36,233 nt of DNA, taken from assembly GCF_007997005.1 (NCBI RefSeq), contig NZ_VOSL01000137.1, positions 1-36,233 on the forward strand. The letters run 5' to 3'. Made by a program: the position numbers and the translations under genes. This document shows, piece after piece, positions 26,561-34,870 of the stretch. How positions within the stretch are numbered: the stretch's first letter is position 1; every line of letters starts with the position of its first letter. This DNA is from Lujinxingia vulgaris. Its GTDB lineage: Bacteria > Myxococcota_A > Bradymonadia > Bradymonadales > Bradymonadaceae. The notes beneath the pieces are model-generated. The model was not told where the DNA came from. It ran no database searches and saw only the letters and a list, made by a program, of their open reading frames with translations.

Positions 26561-27538
26561 ATGCGCCGTCTTCACCTGACCCTCGAAACCGCCGATGGCA
26601 CCCGCGCTCGCCACGCCATCGCCGACCGCTTCCCCTTCACCCTGGGGAGACAGCTCGACAACGATCTTCCCATCCCCTTCACCAGCATCTCCGGCCGGCA
26701 TCTGAGCATTGATATGCTCGGAGAGCAGATCCTGGTCACCGACCTCGGGAGCACCAACGGTACTTTCATCGGGACGCATCGACTGAGCGCACACCATCCC
26801 ACGGTCATCTCGCTGCACAACCCCCTCCGCCTGGGCGATCTCACCCTGATCCTGCAACGGGTCGAGAACGACGGCGACGCCTTCACCATGGCGCAGTCCT
26901 CGACCTCGCTGCACGAGATCGTTCACAACGCCCTCGATGAGAGCGACCAGTCCCGGCTTCATGCCTTCTTCGAGATCTTGAGCGGCCCGGGAAGCGGCCG
27001 CCGCTTCGCGCTCAACCGCCCCACACGCCACATCCTGGGCTCCGGCGATCACGTCGCTCTTCACCTGCCCGACCCTTCGATCCCCGGCGAGGCCGCCTGC
27101 GTCTATATTGAAGACGCGGTGTACCTGGTGGAGCCCCTGGCCGACGGCGCGCTCTCCCTTGATCGCGAGCCGATCTCCGAGCCCACCGCGCTCACCAGCG
27201 GCGCGCGACTGCAGGTGGGAGGCTGCGAGCTGGTCTTTGTCGATCCTCTCGAAGAGCTCGTCGAGCCGCTCTCGCCACCCAGGTCCATGCACCGCCCCAC
27301 CATTAAGCTCGCCGATCCCGACACCGACGATCTTATGGCCACGCCGCCTCCGGTCGACGCGCCCCCCGGCGACGAGGATTCACCCCTCCTCGACGCCGAC
27401 GCGCCATCCGCTCCCCCAGGCGCAGCGCACGCCCCGGTCCCAACGCCCCGCCGACGCGCACCGGTGGAGTACGCGCTCCTCGGAGCGGCCATCCTTCTCT
27501 TTGGGCTCACAGGCGCGCTGCTCTGGGCGTTTCTCTAA
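26561..27538 (+). CDS. Two-FHA-domain membrane-anchored protein
   Basis: FHA domains bind phosphothreonine peptides, usually targets of Ser/Thr kinases. The first FHA domain (about residues 1-100) is canonical: GR at 29-30, SGRH at 44-47, and STNGTF from 64. A second, degenerate domain spans about 135-230 (FEILSGPGSGRRFAL, then GARLQVGGCELVFVD) and lacks the S-x-x-H and N-G residues. A Pro/Asp-rich linker follows, with one transmembrane helix at about 304-323 at the C-terminus. GGAGG stands five bases before the ATG. The protein is a plausible reader for the kinase at 4999-6711, but that link is only inference, as they are 20 kb apart. Confidence 0.88.
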   Translation: MRRLHLTLETADGTRARHAIADRFPFTLGRQLDNDLPIPFTSISGRHLSIDMLGEQILVTDLGSTNGTFIGTHRLSAHHPTVISLHNPLRLGDLTLILQRVENDGDAFTMAQSSTSLHEIVHNALDESDQSRLHAFFEILSGPGSGRRFALNRPTRHILGSGDHVALHLPDPSIPGEAACVYIEDAVYLVEPLADGALSLDREPISEPTALTSGARLQVGGCELVFVDPLEELVEPLSPPRSMHRPTIKLADPDTDDLMATPPPVDAPPGDEDSPLLDADAPSAPPGAAHAPVPTPRRRAPVEYALLGAAILLFGLTGALLWAFL

Positions 27539-27573
27539 GCCGGTCAGCGCATGTGTCGTGCGCAGCACCCCAC

Positions 27574-27611
27574 ACAAAAAAGGCCCGGCAGCGTCGCTGC
27601 CGGGCCTTTCT
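27574..27611. terminator. Terminator between the FHA gene and frr
   Basis: A perfect 14-bp stem (27579-27592 with 27596-27609) has a 3-nt loop. Leftward it is followed by TTTTTT, so it ends the frr transcript 39 nt beyond its stop. Rightward it has only CTTTCTC, so it is a weaker end for the FHA gene. Confidence 0.88.
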
Positions 27612-27647
27612 CAATCACGTCGTACACGCGCTCATTGAGGCCCGAGC

Positions 27648-28205
27648 TCAGACCTCCACGATCTCCGCTTCCTTCTTCTCGAGCATCGCGTCGATCTTGG
27701 CGGTGAACTCCTCGGTGATGCTGTTGATCTTCTCGAAGCCTTTATGCATCTCGTCTTCGGTGATCTCGGAGTCCTTTTCCATCTGCTTGACCATATCGTT
27801 GGCGTCGCGGCGCTGGTTGCGCAGCGCGATCTTATGGTCTTCGCCAGCGCGGCGGGCCACCTTCACCAGCTCCTGGCGACGCTCACCGGTGAGCGCGGGG
27901 ATCGGCACGCGAATCAGGGTGCCGTCGTTCGACGGGTTCAACCCCAGATCCGATATCTGAATGGCCTTCTCGATGTCCGAAATGATGTTCTTCTCCCAGG
28001 GCTGAATCGTGATGAGGCGAGGCTCCGGAACGCGGAGCGTGGCCACCTGGCTCAGCGGAGTGGGGCTGCCGTAGTACTCCACGCGCACGCCATCGAGCAT
28101 GTTCACGTTGGCGCGACCGGTACGGATCTTGGTGAGCTCACGGCGCAGCTTGTTGAGCGTCTCTTCATAATCGCTGCGCAAACCTTCGATGACTTCCTGA
28201 ACCAT
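27648..28205 (-). CDS. frr: Ribosome recycling factor
   Basis: RRF splits post-termination ribosomes together with EF-G. The 185-residue length is exactly typical. The conserved LRRELTKIRTGRANVNMLDGVRVEYYG region is present (core KIRTGRAN), followed by TIQPWEKN, LGLNPSNDGTLIRVPIPALTGERR and the long helices of domain I. It is the last gene of the rpsB-tsf-pyrH-frr series, 100 nt after pyrH. AGAGG lies upstream of the ATG. Confidence 0.98.
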   Translation of the reverse strand: MVQEVIEGLRSDYEETLNKLRRELTKIRTGRANVNMLDGVRVEYYGSPTPLSQVATLRVPEPRLITIQPWEKNIISDIEKAIQISDLGLNPSNDGTLIRVPIPALTGERRQELVKVARRAGEDHKIALRNQRRDANDMVKQMEKDSEITEDEMHKGFEKINSITEEFTAKIDAMLEKKEAEIVEV

Positions 28206-28305
28206 CTCTTATCCTCTCTATAACGAAACGTGAGCAACGTGGCCGAAGACCCGATTCAGGCTAAGCCCGTGGCGCCTGACGGCAAGCCCACGTCCTCGGT
28301 CCGGA

Positions 28306-29076
<771 letters not shown>

Positions 29077-29090
29077 TTATGGGCGCTTTG

Positions 29091-29125
29091 CGGGCAAAAA
29101 AAAGGGCGCCCGGCGGGCGCCCTCT
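29091..29125 (-). terminator. Terminator/attenuator between tsf and pyrH
   Basis: On the minus strand, AGGGCGCCC pairs with GGGCGCCCT (29103-29111 with 29115-29123) over a 3-nt loop and is followed by a run of eight T. It starts just past the tsf stop, so it should end or attenuate rpsB-tsf mRNA before pyrH. Confidence 0.9.
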
Positions 29126-29130
29126 TCGCA

Positions 29131-30039
29131 TCAGGAGCCGCGCAGCTGCTCGGCGACTTCTTCGCTCAGACTCTTCTCTTCTTTGGTGATCCCCTCACCC
29201 ACCTCGAAGCGAACGAACGAGGCGATCGAGGCACCGGCCGACTTGACGAACTCACCGACGGTCTTGTCGGAGTCCTTCACGAAGGCCTGGCTCACCAGCA
29301 CGCTCTCCGCGCGCCACTTCTTGATCTGACCGGTGAGCATACGCTCGATGATCTCGGCCGGCTTGCCGGTCTCGGCAGCGCGGGCGGCGAGGATCTCTTT
29401 GTGCGCGGCTTCGTCTTCGGCCGGGATGTCCGAGTCGTGAAGGTAGCCGGGCTTCATCGCGGCGATGTGCATGGCCACGTCGCGGGCCACGTCGAGCAGC
29501 GCCTCTTTGTCAGCGTCGCCGCTGGCATCGAGCTGCACCAGCACGCCAAGCTGATCGCCGGCGTGGGTGTAGGGACCGACCACGCCCGCGTCGACCTTGT
29601 AGCGCACAAAGCGGCGAACTTTGATGTTTTCGCCGATCGTGGCGATCTGCTCGGTGGTGTAATCGGCCACGCTCTTCTCGCCACCGGCGATGGTGACGTC
29701 CTGAAGGGCTTCGACCGAGTCCACGCCCGACTCACCGATGGTGGTGGCGATGCGCTCCACAAAGGCGTGGAAGTTTTCGTTGCGCGACACAAAGTCGGTC
29801 TCGCAGTTGACTTCGACCATCACCGCTTCGGTGGAGTCGTCGTTGGTCCAGATCTGAACCCGGCCTTCGGCCGCGGTGCGCGAGGCCTTCTTGGCGGCAG
29901 CCGCCGAGCCCTTCTTCTGCAGGTAGAGCAGGGCTTCTTCCAGGTCACCGTTGGTCTCCTGGAGGGCTTTTTTGCAGTCCATCATGCCGGCGCCGCTCAT
30001 CTCGCGCAGCTTTTTGACTTCCTGGGCAGAAATCGACAT
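29131..30039 (-). CDS. tsf: Elongation factor Ts
   Basis: EF-Ts is the nucleotide exchange factor of EF-Tu. The 302-residue product starts with the UBA-like domain (VKKLREMSGAGMMDCKKAL), has LYLQKKGSAAAAKKASRTAAEG, the conserved VNCETDFVSRN contact, and VAMHIAAMKP later. It is slightly longer than the E. coli protein (about 283). AAGGAG precedes the ATG. It lies 104 nt after rpsB, its usual partner. Confidence 0.98.
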   Translation of the reverse strand: MSISAQEVKKLREMSGAGMMDCKKALQETNGDLEEALLYLQKKGSAAAAKKASRTAAEGRVQIWTNDDSTEAVMVEVNCETDFVSRNENFHAFVERIATTIGESGVDSVEALQDVTIAGGEKSVADYTTEQIATIGENIKVRRFVRYKVDAGVVGPYTHAGDQLGVLVQLDASGDADKEALLDVARDVAMHIAAMKPGYLHDSDIPAEDEAAHKEILAARAAETGKPAEIIERMLTGQIKKWRAESVLVSQAFVKDSDKTVGEFVKSAGASIASFVRFEVGEGITKEEKSLSEEVAEQLRGS

Positions 30040-30143
30040 CTTCGCTCCTTCGCTCGTATAGGTGCTAATTTCTTATAAAAAACGCGCACTTAGCCCAAAA
30101 AATCCCGAACTTCAGTGCGCGTTATGCGTGTGACCTTTGGGTC

Positions 30144-30980
30144 TTACTCGGCTTTGGCTTCGCCGCTGTCGCCTTCGGACTTCTCGGGGCGGCTCACGCG
30201 CTGGACTTCAACTTCGGCAGCCTTGCCCTTCTGAGGAGCGTTGAAGTCGGCCGACTCTTTGGCCGCTTCGCGCGCGCTCTGCTCGCGGCGCTGGCTGGCG
30301 GACTTGGAACCTTCCAGGCATGCTTCGGCGATCGCGCTGGCGAAGAGGCGGATGGCGCGGATGGCGTCATCGTTGCCGGGGATCGGGTAGTCGATCTCGC
30401 GCGGGTCGCAGTTGCTGTCGCACACGGCCACAACGGGGATGCCCAGCTTCTTGGCTTCTTTGACGGCGTTCTCTTCTTTCTTCGGATCGATGATGAAGAG
30501 AGCGCCGGGCACACCGTTCATGTCACGAATACCGCCGACGTTGTTCTCAAGGCGCTCTTTCTCACGCTCAAACATCAAGACTTCTTTCTTGGTGTACTTG
30601 GCGTAGGAGCCGTCGCGCGACATTTTGTCGAGCTCTTTGAGGCGGTTGATGCTGTTGCGGATCGTCTGGAAGTTGGTCATCGTGCCGCCGAGCCAGCGGT
30701 TGATCACGTAGAACTGACCCGCGCGCTCGGCCTGCTCACGGATGGCATCCTGAGCCTGCTTCTTGGTACCGACAAACATGATCGTCTCGCCCTTCGACGC
30801 GACCTTGGCGACGAAGTCGTAGGCGTCGGCGAACATGCGAACCGTCTGGCTCAGGTCGATGATGTGGATGCCGTTGCGCTCACCGAAGATGAAGGGGCGC
30901 ATTTTGGGGTTCCAACGGTTGGTCTGGTGACCGAAGTGAACGCCGGCCTCCAGCAGATCGCGCATCGTAACTTGGTTCAT
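30144..30980 (-). CDS. rpsB: 30S ribosomal protein S2
   Basis: S2 assembles late on the small subunit. The 278-residue product has [34 protein letters not shown], the [20 protein letters not shown] stretch, [14 protein letters not shown] and [25 protein letters not shown], all characteristic. The last 50 residues are a charged, disordered extension absent from the E. coli protein (241 residues). AGGAG lies upstream of the ATG. It heads the rpsB-tsf-pyrH-frr cluster. Confidence 0.98.
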   Translation of the reverse strand: MNQVTMRDLLEAGVHFGHQTNRWNPKMRPFIFGERNGIHIIDLSQTVRMFADAYDFVAKVASKGETIMFVGTKKQAQDAIREQAERAGQFYVINRWLGGTMTNFQTIRNSINRLKELDKMSRDGSYAKYTKKEVLMFEREKERLENNVGGIRDMNGVPGALFIIDPKKEENAVKEAKKLGIPVVAVCDSNCDPREIDYPIPGNDDAIRAIRLFASAIAEACLEGSKSASQRREQSAREAAKESADFNAPQKGKAAEVEVQRVSRPEKSEGDSGEAKAE

Positions 30981-31181
30981 GGTGTTGCTCCTGATGAGGA
31001 ATTTGTTGGTCTTCCGCCTTCATCATCCGTTGGCACCCACCCCGATAACGCGACCTCGCGCACCGGAGCACCTGGGGCCTTCGTCCGAAGGCGTGCGGAT
31101 TTGACGCCCCCCTTAACACAGGGATCCGGGGGTGGGCAAGCCCGGGTTAAACCCGAGCCCGCCCGGGATCGCGGCGACGCA
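30981..31181 (-). promoter_or_regulatory. rpsB leader and upstream region
   Basis: The 201 nt between the upstream lipoprotein stop and rpsB must contain the rpsB promoter and leader. A stem GCTCGGGT / ACCCGGGC (minus strand, around 31145-31163), with loop TTA, sits just after the lipoprotein stop and may end that transcript, though no U-tract follows. I could not fix promoter elements or a known S2 autoregulatory fold. Confidence 0.4.
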
Positions 31182-32531
31182 TCATTCGGTGGTTGCGCCC
31201 TGCCCTTTGAGCACGAGCATGCCGGCGCCAGCGCTCACCTGATCGCTGCGCAGGCTCACACCGAGGTCGTTGCCAACCACCACATTATCGTTAAGCGCCG
31301 CGCTCAAGAGCCCCTGGGTGCGGGTCACAAACTGCGCCGCCCCCCAGTTGGCCGCATCGGCGATGCGCGAGCCGGTGAACTCCACCTTCTCCAGATCGAG
31401 TGAGACGCGCCCCTCCTCGACTTTGAGCGCCGAGACCGCGCGCCCGTCCATCGAGAAGCAGCCCCAGTCGGCGCCGTGATTAAAGAGGCGGAAGTTCAGC
31501 CCCAGGGGCACCGCGTTGTTCGCGGCGCTTCCCACCTGCAGGGTGTCGATGGTCGCGTACGTCGGCCCGTTCTCAGCCTCATTGCCGGTGAGTGTGTAGC
31601 GACGCGCCACCTTGCCCTCGCGCATCGCCAGGCGCACACCTTCTACGATCAGGCCGGGTTGCACCCCCAGCGCCACGTTCTGGCCTTCACCAAGCTGCAA
31701 CGCCGAGCCCAGCGCGGCAGCGTCGGAGCCGGGCGCGTCGAGGTTGGTGCGGATGCCCAGAATCAGCGCGTTGGAGCGGCTGTCGAGCTTAAAGAGCGAA
31801 GGCGTAAACTCCAGCCCCCCCACTCCGAAGTCGGGCATGGCGTAGCCGGCGATGCGCACCCGCGGCACCCGGTCGGCGAGCCGCTCTTTAACGAGGTTCA
31901 TCAGCGCCGGCTCCAGCGTGCGTGCCCAGCTGGAGGGGAGCGCGGCGATGCTGCCGGTGATGCGCGGCGCGCCCAGGCGCACCGCCGCTGGCGAGTCGAA
32001 GTAGATGGCGACTTCGCCATTTGCGTCGCGCTCCACGCTTAGCGGTACGGTCCAGTCCACATCGCCGTTGAGCGCGCTGGATTGACGGCCGATCACCGGG
32101 ATGTCGACGCCGAAGTCGCCGCCCCAGGCGCCTTTCATACGCACGCAGGTCTCACAGGCGCTCGACGCCTCGAGCTCCAGGGCCAGGCTCGGGCGCTGCA
32201 CGCTGAAGTCCAACCCCTGCGTGCCGCTGACGGGGATCGTGCCCTGAAAGTTCAGCGTCTCGGTCAGCGCCGTAGCGAGCACGCGGTTTGCCAGGTCGTT
32301 GACCATGTCCATGCGCAGAGCCATCGCGATCTGCGGGGCTCCCTGCGGGTCAAGCTCACCTAAGGCGCCTTCGGCGCGTACCGCCTGCTCATACTCGCCT
32401 TCCACCTGGGTGCAGCTCGCGCTGAGCGCCTCACACCCGGTCGACGTGGTCAGCGCGAGCGAAGCCGCCACCAACGCGCCCAACCCGACCGCCGCGCCAC
32501 CCGCCTTCATCGTCCATCCAGCCATCTTCAT
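31182..32531 (-). CDS. Large lipoprotein, possible lipid-binding TULIP-like fold
   Basis: The 449-residue product has a lipoprotein signal ending in the lipobox STGC with Cys33, plus GGAG nine bases before ATG 32531. Further cysteines form likely pairs (SASC, ACETC, WGCF). The mature part has two similar halves with alternating hydrophobic strands, each opening with a long amphipathic helix (DMVNDLANRVLATALTETLN; AQFVTRTQGLLSAALNDNVV), and repeated G-x-D-F/V and L-x-L-E patterns. This recalls the two-lobed BPI/TULIP lipid-binding proteins, but the resemblance is weak and from pattern only. It follows the partner lipoprotein gene by 6 nt, so both are co-transcribed. Confidence 0.75.
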   Translation of the reverse strand: MKMAGWTMKAGGAAVGLGALVAASLALTTSTGCEALSASCTQVEGEYEQAVRAEGALGELDPQGAPQIAMALRMDMVNDLANRVLATALTETLNFQGTIPVSGTQGLDFSVQRPSLALELEASSACETCVRMKGAWGGDFGVDIPVIGRQSSALNGDVDWTVPLSVERDANGEVAIYFDSPAAVRLGAPRITGSIAALPSSWARTLEPALMNLVKERLADRVPRVRIAGYAMPDFGVGGLEFTPSLFKLDSRSNALILGIRTNLDAPGSDAAALGSALQLGEGQNVALGVQPGLIVEGVRLAMREGKVARRYTLTGNEAENGPTYATIDTLQVGSAANNAVPLGLNFRLFNHGADWGCFSMDGRAVSALKVEEGRVSLDLEKVEFTGSRIADAANWGAAQFVTRTQGLLSAALNDNVVVGNDLGVSLRSDQVSAGAGMLVLKGQGATTE

Positions 32532-32537
32532 ACAGCT

Positions 32538-33233
32538 CTACTCCTCTTCATACGCCGCCGAGTCTTCGGTCAGCATCTCATCGACCTGGTCCCAGGGGTT
32601 GTCCTGGCCCAGAAGTTCTTCTTCGAGCAGCGCCCACAACCTCGCGTTCTCTGCCTCGAGCGCGCGGGCGCGGGCGGCGAGCTCCAGAAAATGAGCGCAC
32701 TCGGCCTGATTGGTGGCGCGGTGCACAAGCTCGCCCTGCTCGTCGTGGATCAAATAAAAACGGGTCTGCCGCTCCACCGACCAGCCCTCGGGCTCATCGG
32801 GAATGGGTCGACGAATCTCACGCAACTTCTCTTCAAACGCCTCTTTGCCCTCCCCTTTGATGCGCAGTCGGTCGCGGGCTTCCTTGCACAGACATTTATA
32901 CTCGCTGCGGTACTCCTTGCAGCGCGCCCAGGCGATCACACTCTTCTTGAGCGGACACTCAATGGGCGCGTTGGTGCGGTCGTGGTATCCGGGCTTCGAC
33001 ATAAACACCTCACCATCGTAGATCGACTCAACCTGCGCCGACGGTCGCACCTCTGGGCCTGGCCCCGGCTGCTGGTACCGCCACTTGTGTGTCCGACCGC
33101 ACGAACTTAACGCGAGAGCCGCTCCAGCGGCAACCACAGCCGGCGAGAAGCCCGGCGAGCGCCGCGCGCCCGGTTGCGCGCTGTAGCCAGCCGTGCCAGA
33201 AACGCAGCTCTGCCCGTGCTCAGACCCGGCCAA
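32538..33233 (-). CDS. Predicted lipoprotein with charged coiled-coil tail
   Basis: The frame runs from a TTG at 33233, with a GGGGG-TTAAGG stretch upstream. It contains an Arg-Arg-Ser n-region, a hydrophobic run and the lipobox ALSSC with Cys45. A GTG at 33137 is in frame but leaves too little signal peptide, so I keep the TTG. The mature protein has a cysteine cluster (ECPLKKSVIAWARC, then YKCLC) that may form disulfides, a charged middle, and a helix-rich C-terminus (AARARALEAENARLWALLEE) likely to be a coiled coil. I recognise no family. It precedes the TULIP-like lipoprotein gene. Its start is only 30 nt from that of the divergent cardiolipin synthase gene. Confidence 0.6.
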   Translation of the reverse strand: MAGSEHGQSCVSGTAGYSAQPGARRSPGFSPAVVAAGAALALSSCGRTHKWRYQQPGPGPEVRPSAQVESIYDGEVFMSKPGYHDRTNAPIECPLKKSVIAWARCKEYRSEYKCLCKEARDRLRIKGEGKEAFEEKLREIRRPIPDEPEGWSVERQTRFYLIHDEQGELVHRATNQAECAHFLELAARARALEAENARLWALLEEELLGQDNPWDQVDEMLTEDSAAYEEE

Positions 33234-33263
33234 ACCTTAACCCCCTGCCAGCGGCGGCGAGCC

Positions 33264-34844
33264 ATGTTCGAATTTTTTCCCGGCTTTGATCCCGCGACCT
33301 TCGAGTGGAACTGGACCTGGTGGACAACAGTGGCCTGGGGCGGGCGAGTGCTGGGCATCGCGTTCATCCCTACGGTGCTGCTTCAGCGGGGTACACGCCC
33401 GATGGCCGCGCTGGCCTGGATTCTGACCCTGCTGGCGATGCCCTTCATCGGCGCGGCGCTGTGGTGGATCATCGGCCGCAACCATATGCGACGGCGCAAA
33501 AGGCGGCGATCGCGTGCCCAGGCGCGCATCTCGCGATCCTTCCATGATCTGGCCCGCGGCTCGGACTCCGAAGCCACCGTCGCCGCGGACAGCCCGCTCA
33601 GCCCGCTCTCCGCGGTCTCGCCAGCCCGAAACCTGGTCCTTCACGATGAACACGGGATCTTCCCGCCCATCCGCGACAACCTCGCCCGACCACTCCCCTC
33701 CTCGGCGGTGGCCTTTGACGCCTTTGAGGCGGCGATCCGGTCGGCAAAAGACCATATCCACTTTGAGTTCTTCATCTGGCGCGAAGACGCCACCGGCCAG
33801 CGCTTTCGCGATCTCCTCGCCGAGCGCGCCCGCGCCGGCGTCGAGGTGCGCATCCTCTACGACGCCATCGGCTCCTCGAGCATCCGCAAACGCTTTATCA
33901 AACCTCTGCTCGACGCCGGCGCCAGCGCCGCCCCCTTTCTCCCGGTGCGCCTTCTGGAGCGGCGCCTGCGCGTCAACTTCCGCAACCACCGCAAGCTGCT
34001 GATCATCGACGGGGAGGTCGGCTTTACCGGCGGGGTCAACATCGCTGACGACTACCTGGAGTGGTTCGATATGGCCGTCGAGCTGCGCGGCCCGATCGTC
34101 TACCAGCTCCAGGAGGTGTTTGCCGAGGACTGGCACTTTGCGACCGGCGAAGACCTGGCTGAAGAGCGCTATTTCAGCGGACTTTCCGAGCATGCGCCCC
34201 CCGCCATTGAGGCCGACGACGACGCCGATTTGAAAGCCCCCGACGGACTGCAACGCGACGATGCCACTGAGCACAACGAGGGATCGCGCGCCACCTCCAC
34301 GATCGCCCGCGTGGTGGCCAGCGGCCCCGACGACACCCTCGATACCATCCACAAGATGTTCTTTCTGGCGATCACCTCGGCCACCGAGCGCCTCTACCTG
34401 ATCACGCCTTACTTTGTGCCCGACAGCGCGATTATGGCCGCGCTGCAAACCGCCTCGATGCGCGGGGTCGACGTGCGCATCATCGTGCCCCAGCAGAGCG
34501 ACGTGCCCATCACCCAGCACGCCGGCCGCTCCTACTGGGAGGGACTCCTGGAGGTGGGCGTACGCATCTTCGAGTACCGCGACCGGGTCTTGCACGCCAA
34601 GCTCATCGTCCACGACCGCGACCACGTCTTTATGGGGAGCGCCAACATGGACATCCGCAGCTTTCGACTCAACTTCGAGGCCAACTGCGTGCTGGAGAGC
34701 CACCCGCTCAACCGCCAGATGTGCCGACTTTTCCTTGAAACCCAGAGCCGCTCCACCGAGATTGAGCTCGACGCGCACCGCGCTCGTCCCTACCGCACCC
34801 GCCTGCTGGAAGGTTTTGCGCGCCTGCTCAGCCCGCTGCTCTAA
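33264..34844 (+). CDS. cls: Cardiolipin synthase, PLD family
   Basis: The enzyme joins two phosphatidylglycerols (ClsA-type) into cardiolipin at the inner membrane. The 526-residue product has two N-terminal transmembrane segments (VLGIAFIPTVLLQRG and ALAWILTLLAMPFIGAALWW), the usual Cls hairpin, then two phospholipase-D halves with HKD motifs H242-R-K244-(x4)-D249 in FRNHRKLLIID and H444-A-K446-(x4)-D451 in LHAKLIVHD. A disordered acidic insert of about 45 residues lies between the halves near residues 310-350. I chose ATG 33264, which gives the standard N-terminus; the frame is open further upstream. It leads into the aroB-aroA gene 26 nt later. Confidence 0.95.
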   Translation: MFEFFPGFDPATFEWNWTWWTTVAWGGRVLGIAFIPTVLLQRGTRPMAALAWILTLLAMPFIGAALWWIIGRNHMRRRKRRRSRAQARISRSFHDLARGSDSEATVAADSPLSPLSAVSPARNLVLHDEHGIFPPIRDNLARPLPSSAVAFDAFEAAIRSAKDHIHFEFFIWREDATGQRFRDLLAERARAGVEVRILYDAIGSSSIRKRFIKPLLDAGASAAPFLPVRLLERRLRVNFRNHRKLLIIDGEVGFTGGVNIADDYLEWFDMAVELRGPIVYQLQEVFAEDWHFATGEDLAEERYFSGLSEHAPPAIEADDDADLKAPDGLQRDDATEHNEGSRATSTIARVVASGPDDTLDTIHKMFFLAITSATERLYLITPYFVPDSAIMAALQTASMRGVDVRIIVPQQSDVPITQHAGRSYWEGLLEVGVRIFEYRDRVLHAKLIVHDRDHVFMGSANMDIRSFRLNFEANCVLESHPLNRQMCRLFLETQSRSTEIELDAHRARPYRTRLLEGFARLLSPLL

Positions 34845-34870
34845 GTCGCCCCTGCCCAGGTCTTCTCAGG

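Noticed and set aside
33237-34778. Long antisense frame opposite cls
   Set aside because: The cls frame has both HKD motifs, while the antisense product has no recognisable features.
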